A stretch of 64,000 bases of DNA from contig JAKJHU010000038.1 in assembly GCA_022316685.1 (NCBI GenBank), positions 293,384 to 357,383 on the forward strand, read 5' to 3'. Made by a program: the position numbers and the translations under genes. The notes beneath the pieces were generated by a model. It was not told the origin of the DNA and searched no databases. It saw only the letters and a list, made by a program, of their open reading frames with translations. This stretch comes from Progne subis subis (Eukaryota; Chordata; Aves; Passeriformes; Hirundinidae). Positions within the stretch are counted from its first letter, which is position 1; each line of letters opens with the position of its first letter. Below, piece after piece: positions 1 through 12,420 of this stretch.

Positions 1-2090
1 ATCATATCTTCATTATTATTCCTTATTTCTACATTCTACTTTGAGTATTTGTAATGGAGTTAAGTTCTAAAAACTTTCAGAATTTTGAACAAAGAATAAA
101 TATTTCCTTTTTTTTTCCTTTTTCCTAGATGAGCATGCTCTTTCACTCTCCTTCAGTTCTGGTTGTTAATGCACAAGAAGCATAATACAGTCTTATGAAA
201 AGCTGAGAACCCTGAACGTAAAAAGCCTGAAAAGTAGAATGTGGTACTGTGAGCAAAAGGTATTGAAGCAGCAGTTGAACTAAGGTTTTAGTGAAGTGTC
301 TTGCAAATGTCTATAAAACATTGGAAAAAGAATAAGGTGAGCAAAAAACTGGCTGAAGGGTAGATGTTTAGCTGAGCTGAAAGGGAAAGTTCTTGGAAAG
401 AGGGTATTAGTTTAAAGGCTGGTCAAATATAAAGGGCTAAAAAAATATTTTTATGACTACCTTGACACAAAACAGATGCATTAATTTGAATGATGATGAT
501 GCAAGTTGATGAATGCGGATGATGCAAGTTTTGAAGGCGTTGATGGTTTGGAACGTGTCTGGACAATTATTTAGTCAGAATTTAAGGAAATAAAAATTTG
601 AAATAAAACTAAATGCAACATTAGAAAGAACTCTTGATGTAATCTGGAATTCCATCAGAAACAACAGATGAAGTGAAAGTACCCTTTAATCAGTCAACAT
701 GTAGAAGTTTAAGCCACCAATGCAACAGATGTAGTGAAGATGTAAATGTTCAGGGCTCCCTCCATGTTTCTGCATGTTGTTGTATTTCAGAACATGGCTA
801 TGTTCCAGGTGTACAAGTTTTGTCTAGCCTACTAATAAAGCTGAGGAAGATACATGATTCCAGCTTTGCATCTAGCAAAAAAAAAAAAAAAAAAAAACCC
901 AAAAACCTCAAACAACAACAACAACAAAAAACCAAGAGAAAGAAGACTCCATTAAAAAAATATTATGCCAAATAGAAAAAGACTGATTTCAGAACAATTT
1001 AAATTTTAAATGGAATGAGGGGAAGGTCCATCCAGGTCACCAGAAATCTGAGTTTTAAGGAAATCAGAATGTGTGGAATGTGATCGTTAAGGTGGATCAC
1101 TTACAAGGACATGATTATTTATGGCTTCAAAGCCCTATGAATGGTGTCTTCTTCATTTGAAAATTTGGCTAAATTGCAGTAGTGCCTTTGGGAGCACCTT
1201 CAGCTCTTCTAAGAAATCAAAACTGGCCATTAAACTCACTATCCAAAAAAGATTGTCAAAACTCTTTTGTCTGCACATTGTGTTAATAGCTTTCTGCAAA
1301 CTCACAGTCTTGTAAATGCAGTTTTGATATCTTGAAATATAAGTTTTATCTTTTGAATCCTCTATTTGCATATCTGTGTAAATAGAGAAAAGAGGTTTTT
1401 CCTGAGTTTTAGACCTCAGCGTACTTTTCATGAATGTTTAGGCAAACTAACCGCAAGCATGACATGATTGAGGAAGAGAGTGCACCAACACTGTGGAAGG
1501 GATGAGGTGCCACTGTTTTGCTGCTTTATTGATAGCTACCCATGAGCTGCCAGACCTTTCCTGCCTGGAGCTCTTCCTGACAGGCACCCAAAAATGGCAT
1601 GCTGTGTCTGTACACCATGGTTTTCAGACTCAAGGGAGGAAGTAATTTCCTGAGATGTTACATGTTTTCCACAGGTTTTGTTCTAGCTGGTTTGCCAGTG
1701 GCAATGCTGAACAGCCAGGGCTGCTCTTGATTCTCCAGGGTGACTATGGAGACAGTAGGCTGCACGGGGTGCCTTCAGCTCAATAAAACCTTCATGCCAC
1801 ATAACTGCTGGGCATCCCCTTAGAGAAATACGCTTGGAAAGATGATGTATCAGCTTATTCTTTTTTAAAAATTGTTGGCCACCTCTGAAGCATTTTGTAT
1901 GTGTGAGTCACCCTTTAGGCACTTGGTGGAGATAAACTTCCCAACAGTCAGAAAGTCAGAAAAACTGCTGGACCTTTTGGTACAAAAGATCATCCTCTTA
2001 AGGATATTTAATGGCTGGGTAGCAGTCTCCTATGTGAATGTATCCAAGCAATTATAGCTTAAAGTTGTACTAATCACTCCTAATAGAGAT
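1..2090. other. AT-rich intergenic DNA (start of gene desert)
   Basis: I see no gene here. The small open stretches on both strands are short, overlap each other and show no recognisable protein. The only clear structure is the A/C-rich tract at 877-945. The part from about 1,500 to 1,800 is more GC-balanced and ends with an AATAAA near 1,781, but I see no splice sites or open frame to support an exon. Confidence 0.6.
877..945. repeat. A tract followed by A/C-rich simple sequence
   Basis: Twenty-one A residues (877-897) are followed by A/C-rich sequence containing four tandem CAA triplets near 912-925. An open stretch that crosses it encodes runs of Lys and Gln, which only reflects the simple sequence. 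It could be the decayed tail of an old retroposon, but no element is recognisable upstream. Confidence 0.8.
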
Positions 2091-3480
2091 GGACTCTTAC
2101 CCCTGCTGTGTCCCTCACTGCTCCCAGATGAGAACTATCCCAACAATTTGAGATTAGCAAAAACACTTGTTATACTATTATCTTCATAACTTTATTAACA
2201 TCTTTGATTATAGAACAGATGGATGAATGTTAATCATTCTATAATGGCAGATTAAATAGCTTACACTATATCAATCATGTTTAAGTCTTTGCTTAATAAA
2301 ACAATAATTTAAGTTGGGTCATGGGTAGCATCTGAACCCCAGGCCCTCAGATTAGCTGCCGACTTCCTCCATTAAAAGAGTAAACCCATTAGCTGCTTGG
2401 AGTTGTACACTTACGCCTGTGTACACTGGGCATTAAAATATATGACTCATGCTGTGCTGGTGGATTACATATTCAATTTTGAGATTAAGAATTCCTAGGT
2501 TCCTTTTGTGCCTCTCAGAAGGAGTTTTGCCCCCTGAAAAGAGTAGGCACTGAGAAATGGGTCAGCTAGTGATAGTATTGTTATATTTTTTCATAAAACT
2601 GGTATAAGCATGCTGGTATCAAAAGACTTTATAAAAATGTCTAGTTTGGTTACCATTGGTTCAGAGATACTTAAGAGCCAAATGAGTGTATTTGGTGTAT
2701 GGACTTTGAGATCCAGATAAAAAGAGAGTTATTGAATTCCCATCCTGTCATTATGACCAGAATATAACTATGAGACTACAGTAAAAACTGCAGGGATTGC
2801 TTGCAGTATACTTTTTATCATCTATTTCAGGTTAACTGGTTCACTGTAAACAAAAGTTCTTAGCGGATTTTTTTTCCCTCTACGACATTTTTTGCTGTGC
2901 TACTTAAACCTTAGGTAACCTTAGACACTCTTCATGACCTCCCCCAGAGTCAGCACTGGTTCGCACTGACTCAGAATCCTGAGTGCAGCTTATTAAAGCC
3001 CTTTATCTGCTGCTTTTCCAGAAACAGCACATCAAACTTTACTGAAGGTAACAAATCACACTGCTGAAATGTTGAATGAAATCTTGAATGAAAGAACCAG
3101 TGGAGAGAAGCTTAACAAATCTAATATGAATAAGAGGTCTTCAATCTTAAATGTAAATTTGAATGCAGTGTGATTACAATGCCACTCTTTCAGCAAGCTT
3201 TGGTTTCATGGCTGTGTGCAGAGAACTAACTTGCTCGTTCTGGTAAATAAACAGACGATGTGTTACTGTTGCTTGACAAAGAGCTGCACTACCAAAGCTG
3301 AAGGCAAAGCGTGTAAATTAAAGATCAGCCACTAATACAGAGTTTGAGAATATCACCTCTGAAAGCTAAAAACTCAAGAACATGCTTAGTGGGAACAGAA
3401 ACTACTAACTCTTCATTAAAATCCACTTCCTGTGGCATCATTTGGCTTCCTTGTGGGGAGGGCTAAAAAGCAGGTTGAAC
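2091..3480. promoter_or_regulatory. Candidate conserved non-coding block
   Basis: There is no open frame, but the sequence is compositionally balanced and lacks low-complexity runs. It is rich in developmental transcription-factor words: TAAT and ATTA cores, a TCF/LEF-like CTTTGAT near 2,203, and several ATTAAA/TTAATC words at 2,230-2,300 and 2,370-2,400. This texture is typical of conserved enhancers in deserts next to developmental genes. I cannot align it, so this is only a candidate. Confidence 0.22.
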
Positions 3481-4865
3481 TCTAGTTAACTTCCTAAAGC
3501 CCACAGTAAAAGGTACAGTTACATAGGAGATCCACAGCTGTATATTAAGCCCTACAATTCTGCAAACTTTGCAAGTTTTCTCATCAGTCTTCCTCAAAAC
3601 TTTACATACATACTTAAGATTAAAATTTTATTTGGAGATGTCATTTCACTTTACTGCGAATCAGTACATCAGCTCTTCTATAAGTGCACTCAGTTACTCC
3701 CTGAAGAGAGAGAAACTTAGCAGTGGTATATATATTTCCTGCTCATTACACTGTAAAAATCCTTGGAGAACTGATACATTGATTAGCACAAGTCAGAAGT
3801 GCATCTTTGCCTTGATCAATACATTTGTGTGTTGTGGGCTGGCTAATGGCAAGTGTCAGAGTGCCCACCTGTTTGGAATAATTGCAGGATACAAGCATTA
3901 GCCTATTAGAAAGAGTGCATTTATTGGGCACAAAGAAAAATTTATGATCTTCAGCTATACAGCCTGTGCAATAACAGTGACTGCCAAGTAGAGAAAAGAT
4001 AGTTCAGCTATATTAAAATAGCAGGTAAATCTGGAGTCTGGGGTTTGCTCCAGGTATTTAAAGACCTGAGCAGAGCATAATGAAGGAACAGATGTACCAC
4101 TTCAAGCCAGTCTGGTACATGAGTAGCCTCAGAGGAGCATTGGAACACAAAACAAGAAAAGAGACAACTCTGATCAAAAATATATATCCAAAGGCTCAGA
4201 AAATATAGATGTCTGCTTATAGAGCCCCTCTGTATGGATCTTTCAAATTTGGATATAAATATGTTGTAACTGTAATTCATGTCCCTCCTTCAGGGGAGGG
4301 TATTTTTTTATGGTCTTGTAAATTATTTTATTTCTTAATATAGATTTTCCAGGTGAGCTGAAACACTCTGTGGTGCTTTTAAGTCCTCTGATACTTCTGA
4401 CTGGCCATGTTTTCATTTTAAACTCACAAAATGGAGGAAGAGCTCTCCTTTGTTTTTTGCTAATTCTAAACCAGGAGATACAAAGTTCTCACTGGAGATT
4501 AAGTTAGGCTGTGATGTTGGAATGCAGGATTTAAATATTTCCCAGGAAAGCATCAAACCACAACAGTAAGGTTATTCTTAGATGATCTGCTTTCAGTATT
4601 TTCTGCTGCTACTCCATAGAGCATATTTCCATGCACAGCAGGAGATAACAATTCTCTGGAGGTTCCACATCTCACTTGGTATTCTACTTTTGGGTTTGGG
4701 TACTCCAAAGCACAAAGAGGCATGACTTTCCAAGCAGGACAGACGGGACTCACAGCAACTGAGCTCCCAAGAGCCCTGGACCAGCCCAGTCCTCTTGCCT
4801 TTCTTGGAGAGTACAGGAGATGGCTGAACATATCCTGAGGTACAAAGATGGAAAGTGAGGAACTT

Positions 4866-4879
4866 CCAACAGGAGGCAG
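4866..4879 (+). promoter_or_regulatory. CTCF-like core motif (12 of 14)
   Basis: By eye this matches 12 of 14 positions of the CTCF core CCASYAGRKGGCRS on the plus strand. Matches of this quality occur by chance, so occupancy is unknown. Confidence 0.15.
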
Positions 4880-7800
4880 CAGTATATTGGTCTGAGCTAC
4901 CCTAGATATTTCATACAGTTCTAGGGATGAGTCCTGAAACTCCCCAGCTGCTGAAGCTGAATTGTTACACCCAGGGAAGCTTGAATTGCAGGAAACAGTC
5001 ACCTGAGGAAAGCACATGGTCAAGTGGTGGTACCCAAGTGAGTGTCCTGACTTCCCTCAAAAGAGCCTGATACAGAAATGAAAGTTGCTTGATCTGAAAC
5101 TAGATAAATTTGTGTTGTTGCAAGAGGCTTTCTTTCCATGTTGGAAGAGCCAAACAAATACATTTTCCCAATTTGTTTAATACAAACTGTTTCTACGGTT
5201 CTTTCTCAGAGGCCATAGCACTGTGGCCTTTTCCTGTACCAGTCAGCTGGACAACCTTATCAGGTCAAAACAGGAAGACTGAGGCTTGCACATCTGTCTG
5301 GTTTTAGTGTGATTAGGAATCAGGACCTGTTCTAAGTGGCAAGCATGGCTGTTTGAGATTGTTCTCTGAAACCAGATGCATTGAGATTGTGTGCAAGTTC
5401 CATGAAGATGAAGGTACAGCCTTAACCCTCTTAATTTCAGGTTAAGAGCTGACACCTGAAATCAGACTCAGCACCTTGGATTTCGTCCTTGAAATAAACT
5501 CAAATGCGTAATAGTAACTCAAGAAGCCCATGTTTAACATCTTAGTGGGGTAAGTGTTCCTCATATTTAAGTAAGAAAATAATGATTAGAAAGTGTAATA
5601 TCAAGCTTTTTCTGCTCCATTTCTTTAGTGCTAAGTTTGCAGGAGAGAAAATTTACACTTCTTGGGTATCTGGGAAGTGCTTTTAAGTGTTTCTAACATG
5701 TCTGGTAGAGTCTGAGAATGCTTTAGTTGCAAAGGACTTAAACTGCTAAGATTTTTGTTAGCTTGCTATTTTTTAACTTCTAGTAATCTGATACTTTCTT
5801 TTCCTGTTCTTTTTAGTTCACTCTAGCCACATTGAGGTTAGCTATATAGATAACAGGAATTTCATCTCTTACAAAAATAACAGACTAGGTATAAGAATAA
5901 GGTACTGTTGCTGTAACATAGAAAATAAATGTAGTGCCATGGTTAAAGTATGCAGTGCTCTGCAATCCACAAAGGTACAGGAAAGTAAGATGGATTTTAA
6001 ACAGTGATTAAAGGGGAGCACTGAATTAACAAAGCAGCAAAGTGACTCCTTCATCCTGAAGTTTTGTTGTTTACGTGAGAAATCCTCTAAATACTAGTGT
6101 TCATTTAGCTCTATTTTCACTAACTCTAGGCTGACGCATTCATTCTTCAGCAAAAGCCATACCCTGAGTGCTTTGGCAAGTGTCCATGCTAATTGGAAAA
6201 AACCCTTTGGGACTTGCTCTCAGTACACCTGTCTTTCTCAGTTTGCAGAGCCTCCAGGTTTTGAGGCAGGCTTTAACTAAGTGTAAAAATGTATCAGGAA
6301 GATGGCAATAAGCTGCACAAAGAAACTACTTTGTGGACTTGGCAGCTGAGTTAGATGACCCTCAGATATGTGCTGAAAGGATTTCTTGTGCATCCAAGAG
6401 GAGCAGCATAAGGTAAGGTGCTGGTGACGCAAGTTGTGGGAGAACATTTCAGAGCCACTGATTTGTTTGCGGACTCTCTGTGGTGAAATATTCTGCTTTT
6501 GTCTACTGGCTGTCCACAGGAGCATATCTTATACAGAAACTCTGATTTAGAGTGCAGTTGTTCACATGAAGTTCAGTGATTCTTTTTAGATGCTCTGCTT
6601 TGCAGTAATGAATGCAGTTTCACGTGGGAACTAAGCTGATCAGGTTGATGTAGAATCTGCCACGTGTCTTCTGTATCTCAGCAGTTGTCAGAAACTTGCT
6701 AAAACCCCATTTTATTGGTATGTGTGAGTGATACCTGCCCAGGGAGAAGGCAGTCCAAGGACACAACTCTGCAGCCTGAGGGGAGAAAGGGTACTTGCAC
6801 CCTCTCAAAAATGCAAGGAAGGTGTTTTCTGGTTGATGTGCACTGGGTATAAAAGCTTATTGCACACAATGTAACTCCTGTAGGAGTGTATGCTCCTCCT
6901 GTTAGAGAGTTTGTCTGCAGTACTCAGCTGCTCATATATGTCTGGACTTACTGTATGAAATTGGAAGTTCACATTGCACTGTAAATGTGACCCTTGTTCA
7001 GCCTATAACATGTAACAGAGTCATCCATTATACTATATTTCATTACATTTTCTTATCTACCTTTTACACAACCCCCAAATTTCACTGTGTGGATGATTCC
7101 CAAGAAGCATGACAACTTTTCAGCATGGCTTTTAATTTTCTTCACTGTATGAGTCCGTGCCAGTCTGCTTGGTGTTCACCTTCTGAACTAGGTAAGGACA
7201 CATTGCCACAAGGATTTTATAGAGTTATAACTTCTTACTGATAATTTATTCATATTCAAGTCCCTTTTGGGATATGTATGTACAGAATCTTTCATTACAT
7301 TAGCTTACCTAATTTTTACATGAAACTCCGATCTCACTGGAGTTTTCCCAAGACCTAGGACAAGTCCTTAATGAAGTAATTATTGCCATAAGGGTTTTCC
7401 ATATTTACAGCTTGGTGTTGTCATCCTATTCTGTTTGGAAATTTCCTTTATAGTGTATAAGCAGATAGGTAAGCTGAAAAGGGGAGATTAAATCTCAATT
7501 AATTTTGGATGCTTCCAAAATACTCTGCTTTGAAAATGCAGAACACTTTTAGGAGGTCTTTGGAAAGATTGAGACTGTGTTTAAAGAACTGCTAGAGCAT
7601 CAGTTGTTTAAGCTGTATAATGACTCTGAAGCACAAGATTCATAAGCTTTATTTTCATCAGCTTATACGTGAAGAATACAAAGAAAAGAAAATTACTTCT
7701 TGAGAGGAGTACATAGCAAAAAACCCAAAACCAAACTCAATTTTATACTTGGGGCTTCTGTTCTTGGCACATCCTACCCTTCTTTTACAGATCTTTTTAC

Positions 7801-9301
7801 TCCAACTGCATGTATGTTTAATATGCTTGAAATATACATGGTTGCCAAATTTTGTTTAGCGAAGAGATTATAGTGAATGTTCCCCAGGATAATCTTTGTC
7901 AGGGATGCAACTTACCAATGCTGCTCATGTGGATGGGTTTTCACATTGGTGCTAGCTTTTTCTGGACATTTTCTTCCCTGCCATATTCCAGATTTACATT
8001 TCATGCAGTGGTACAACTCTCAGTTGCATTACTGTTTCCATCTCTCCTCAGCATGAGGGAAACAACTTGATTCCTGGCTTGCAATCTGTCTCACTAATGC
8101 TTAAGCTGGTGTTCACAGCCCTAAGGGCTTGTAGGCAATCTAATTACATTCATTTCATAATTTCAAATGATGGTATTTTGTAAACATTTTTAATGTATCA
8201 TCATTAATATGCCAAGGAAAGAAATTTATTTCTGCCAAGAAAGCGGAAATAAATCTTCACTATATCTTTAGTCCACTAGTTTACTTTTAGAATAGAACAC
8301 CTTTTCTGAAAAGCTGTTGGAGACACATGCTCCCATTATTATCTCACAGTGATTTATCACTAACTCTAAAATAAACATTATATCCACTTACCTGCTTGCT
8401 ACTGCCCTTGCTATGCCATTTCAGAATATCTTAAAGACCCAGCATACGAACATTGATATGGGTTTGTTGGGTTTGGGGTTTTTTTTGCCTGCACTCTGTT
8501 TCAGTATTGTTGCCACATGTATTTTTTCAAATTTTAATAAGCAAAAGGGAAAGAAACAAAAACAGAATTGCCAGCTGAAATCCTATCTAGAGAAGGCAAT
8601 CTCACACATAGAAAGCAGTGTGAAATTTTCTTATTGGAAGGACACTAAGTTGAAAATTTTTCATGTACTAGGAGAAAGGGAAAACTCACTAAAATAGAAG
8701 GTATGCTATATCCTACAGGCAGAGAGGATCTTTTCACCTACATACTTGGGGCTGGCTGAGTCCATGCAACCCTCAATAGCTTGAAACAGCATAGACCATG
8801 GTTTAAGTTGTAATTCTGCTGTCAGCTGCCCAGAATCTCTTCGTTTATGAAATCAGCCATCTGTTTTCCATTTCCAGAAACTTTTGCAAGTAACAAATAA
8901 CCCTCTTTCTAGTAGAGTTGAGAAGAAGGTGATTTTCATAGCTGAAAGATCATGGTGACCCAAGGCATAAGGCAAGTGGAACCTGTAGTTCTGTGCTCTG
9001 CCTTAGCACATGTTGCCTGCTTCTTGGTTGGCAAATTAGAGGCTGCACCCACTTCAGAAGAACAACTCTGTTTAACTATAGATAATTACTTATATTTGAG
9101 ATGAGCATCCAGTGATCCTCTCAGTATAAGGGATATTATTATGCCAGAGCTGGGCAAACCAAGAACAATTAACAGTTCCAAAATAACTTACCTTGAATTG
9201 ATATTCAGGAAGAGAGTGTAACAAGGAAGAGGGTGAGGCTGGGGGAAGTTTTACTTCTGTGGCTGCATTTTATAAGAGAAAGATGACTGGGAGCTACTGG
9301 A

Positions 9302-9315
9302 GTACCTCCTGGTGG
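9302..9315 (-). promoter_or_regulatory. CTCF-like core motif (12 of 14)
   Basis: The reverse complement of CCTCCTGGTGG-type sequence matches 12 of 14 positions of the CTCF core, with the motif on the minus strand. It is a weak prediction. Confidence 0.18.
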
Positions 9316-11979
9316 CTAGTATTTTTTATTTTGGTATTAAATGTTTGATCTGGATTGCAAATCTAGTTCTCATGCTCTGTACAGAAGGAGAGATCAATTA
9401 AGGAGTTTGGTCACAGGATGCATCATTGCTCCAACTTGAAAAATGAGGCAAAAGAGGGAGAAAAGTAACTCATCCCTTTGTTACACTACCATTTTCTCCT
9501 TTGTGTTGGAGATCATTGTTAATAGCTATATGAGGGAAGCTAGGCAAGCTGAAGCATCTCTGCTCCTTCACTAAAAACTTCACCCAGTGTCAGTAGTTCT
9601 TTCTTTAAGCCTTTGTGTTAAATGTCTTGGACAGTGGATTAAGCCTGAACATTTAGGATATTTGTCTCCCTTTTGGAAAGGCTGGTTTAGGCTCATAAAG
9701 ATCTTTCACTGCAGGAAACATACTGACCTGTGCGGTTCTCTGCTTCCAGTTTGTTCTGAGGTTGTGCAGTGGCAAAGCTGCTCTGCAGAAATTGTGGAAT
9801 GGTTACTTGAAAAAATAATAAATAATTGCCATTGGTGCAGTGGAGACCACTGCTTTAGGATTATTAGAATAGCATTTCATGGTTTTAAAGCATTGAGAAG
9901 AATTCCCTTTTTTACCACGTTTAAACTGATGTATGCAAATTCAAAACCTGAAGGACTGCCTATCAATATTTACGAGCAATGTTGCATCTTTACCCTGTGG
10001 AGGCAAGCCCTGTGTTGCGTGTTTTTTTACTTCAAATGTTTCCTATTTTTTAACATCATCTCTATAGTTATTTTATCTGGTAGGTCTTCAGTACAAAATA
10101 TTGGCACGCAGCACAGAACACCACAGTGAATTTTTCTGGCAAAAATGCATGTAGCCTCCTAGAACACAGGAGCTGAGGTTAAAAATAGTATGTGGCAGTG
10201 CAAGGTGGGGATTTGGGAGTTTAAGACACTCTAATTATTCACCAGACCGGTATGCTGCTGTCATCTTCACCAATTCAGAATAACACTTGGAAAAAACAAG
10301 TGACCCTCACTATCATACATAATGTGGCAGCTTAATTGGCAAGAAGAGGGTGAAAAGTAGGCTAGGAAAACCCTTTGAGACTGATGGAACATATTTCAGT
10401 GGCTTCATCAAGATAATGTCCCCCAGGTGATTGAAAACAGCATATAAGTCATCTGGAAAAAAAATATAAAGGTGTTTCAACCATGGAACCCCAAACATAT
10501 TATTACAACCCCTTTTTATATCTAGAAGCCTTTCATATCCTACATATCTAGAGGAAAAGTAGAAGAAAATTATTTGTTTCAATGCCCATAAATTATGGTG
10601 CTAGTGTACCGAAAGATATCTTGCATTTACAGTGAGATTTCACTCAGGCTCTGTGGCCATGAAATGAAGGGTACTGTAGTGTTATTTCTGTTGTGGGCAT
10701 GTGTGCTAAAGGGCATGCTATGTGGTAACCTGCACAAAAATGAAAGCAAATATGTGTTACAACTGGAAATCTATCAAGAGCCATTAGGCTCACAAAAGCA
10801 TACATTTCTTCAATATCCAGTTTACAGGCAGATTCTATAAAGAATCTTTTAAGTGTAAATAATGTAGACCACAAATTAAATCAAAAAGTAAATGAAGATG
10901 TTTTTGTTGTTGTTATTACTTTCTTGCTAGCACAATAAAACTACAAAGAAAGGAACTTCAGGAATTTATTGGATAAGTCCCCCAATTCTGTTAAACACAG
11001 ATTTAAATAAATAGTCAACTTTAAATATCTATTTTAAACAAAATTCATGGTTCCATTACTAGAAGAGGTATGTGTGCCCACATGAATATAATCATACATA
11101 TTTTATGTTGATATTTTCTGTCAAAAATACATAATTATGTGATTTTGCTTCTTTAATATTACTAACATGTACCATGGCAGCTACAATAAGCAACTGATTT
11201 GACCCATAAAAAACACATGGGAAAATGGAAAACATTCTCCTATCATTACCTGTGCACACAGTGGAGGTTGTTGCTACTGAAGGTCCCATGTTCATATGAG
11301 CAGACTCAGTGCTCTAGAAAGTCTGGATTAACTTGGATACAGCTTTAAGTCACTTAAGCATATTTGAAATGGAAATGTGTTATCTAGTTGTTAATTGTCA
11401 GTTAAAATAATTCCTGTTCAGCAGCAACTAAAAATATTTGAGGTTAATAGTGTTAATCTAAGTTTTTTGGACTATGTGTTTGTATCCCAAGATCACTCAT
11501 CCACATATATGCTCTATGCAGAGGGAATGAGTCAAGTAGCTGGATGGGCCTGGCTGGAGTATCTTCTTGGTTTAAGACATGTTCACAGATGATCTGAGCA
11601 TGGATGTTGTTTATGCTACTGGAAAAAGAAAAATTTTATTTCACAACCAGAAAAAAAATAAAATTGAATTTTTTTCTGATACTTAAGTAGAGATATTTAT
11701 GACCACCATTCTCAGTGCTGAGATACAATCAGGAGCATTATATATATATTTAACTGGTTCTCTGATACCTACAGATTTGACCTGAAAGTAAACATTATAA
11801 TGGGCTATAAATGACCTGATATATCTCTTTCCAGCCTTATTTCTTCTATCAATTTTCAAGGCTGCTAAAATTTTCATTCCTGAGTCAAATAAGTAAGTAA
11901 AAGTACAAGGGAATGTTCCAATTACACAAGTCTTTCAACCTATACAAAGAACTAAACATTTCTTAAATTGACTGCTGTG

Positions 11980-12420
11980 TGGTATGTTCATTAGTCATCA
12001 CCAGAGAGTGAGGGGCTCCATTAGCAGTCAGGTGCAGGTGAGATGATGTTAAAGGAATATATTTGCATGGAGCCTCAAATCTAACCACCTTATTTACAAT
12101 CTATTACCAAGCTAGAATTTAGTTAAACACCTTGAAGATGTACAAAATGTCTAGTAGAGGAGGCACTGGCCCTTAAGTAATCGGCAGCAGCACTACTCAT
12201 TAGAATAGTCTCTCATCTGGGGTGCCAAACGTGCCCTGTGTTGAGCTGTTCAATAATCAGCAACCAATCGTTCCTCTTCTCACATCACTCAGCATGACAA
12301 ATCAGTGATATTAGCCACATGGGTTAAGGCAAATGCCAGTTATTGTTTACATCTCAGGTTAGCCAGTTCTCTTTCAATCAATGCAATGTCTGTACAAATA
12401 CAATACATATAGACTGGTGG
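11980..12420. promoter_or_regulatory. Candidate conserved non-coding block
   Basis: This stretch has no open frame and no simple repeats. It has dense candidate factor words: a FOX-like TGTTTAC near 12,344, homeodomain-type CAATAATC near 12,251 and CCAAT near 12,264, and an E-box/ZEB-like CAGGTG pair near 12,030. The texture resembles a conserved enhancer. It is not aligned to anything. Confidence 0.25.

Larger units (their letters stand above)
3481..11979. other. Intergenic DNA without recognisable genes
   Basis: I find no gene. The longest open stretches are at 9,587-10,129 (plus, 180 codons) and 4,553-5,023 (minus, 156 codons). Neither translation shows a domain, a signal peptide with a mature chain, or a repeat that I know, and neither is flanked by convincing splice sites. 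Two possible CTCF-like words, at 4,866 and 9,302, are listed separately. Confidence 0.55.

Noticed and set aside
1781..1786. AATAAA near 1,781 as a gene end
   Set aside because: No exon, splice site or open frame leads to it. The hexamer is common in AT-rich DNA.
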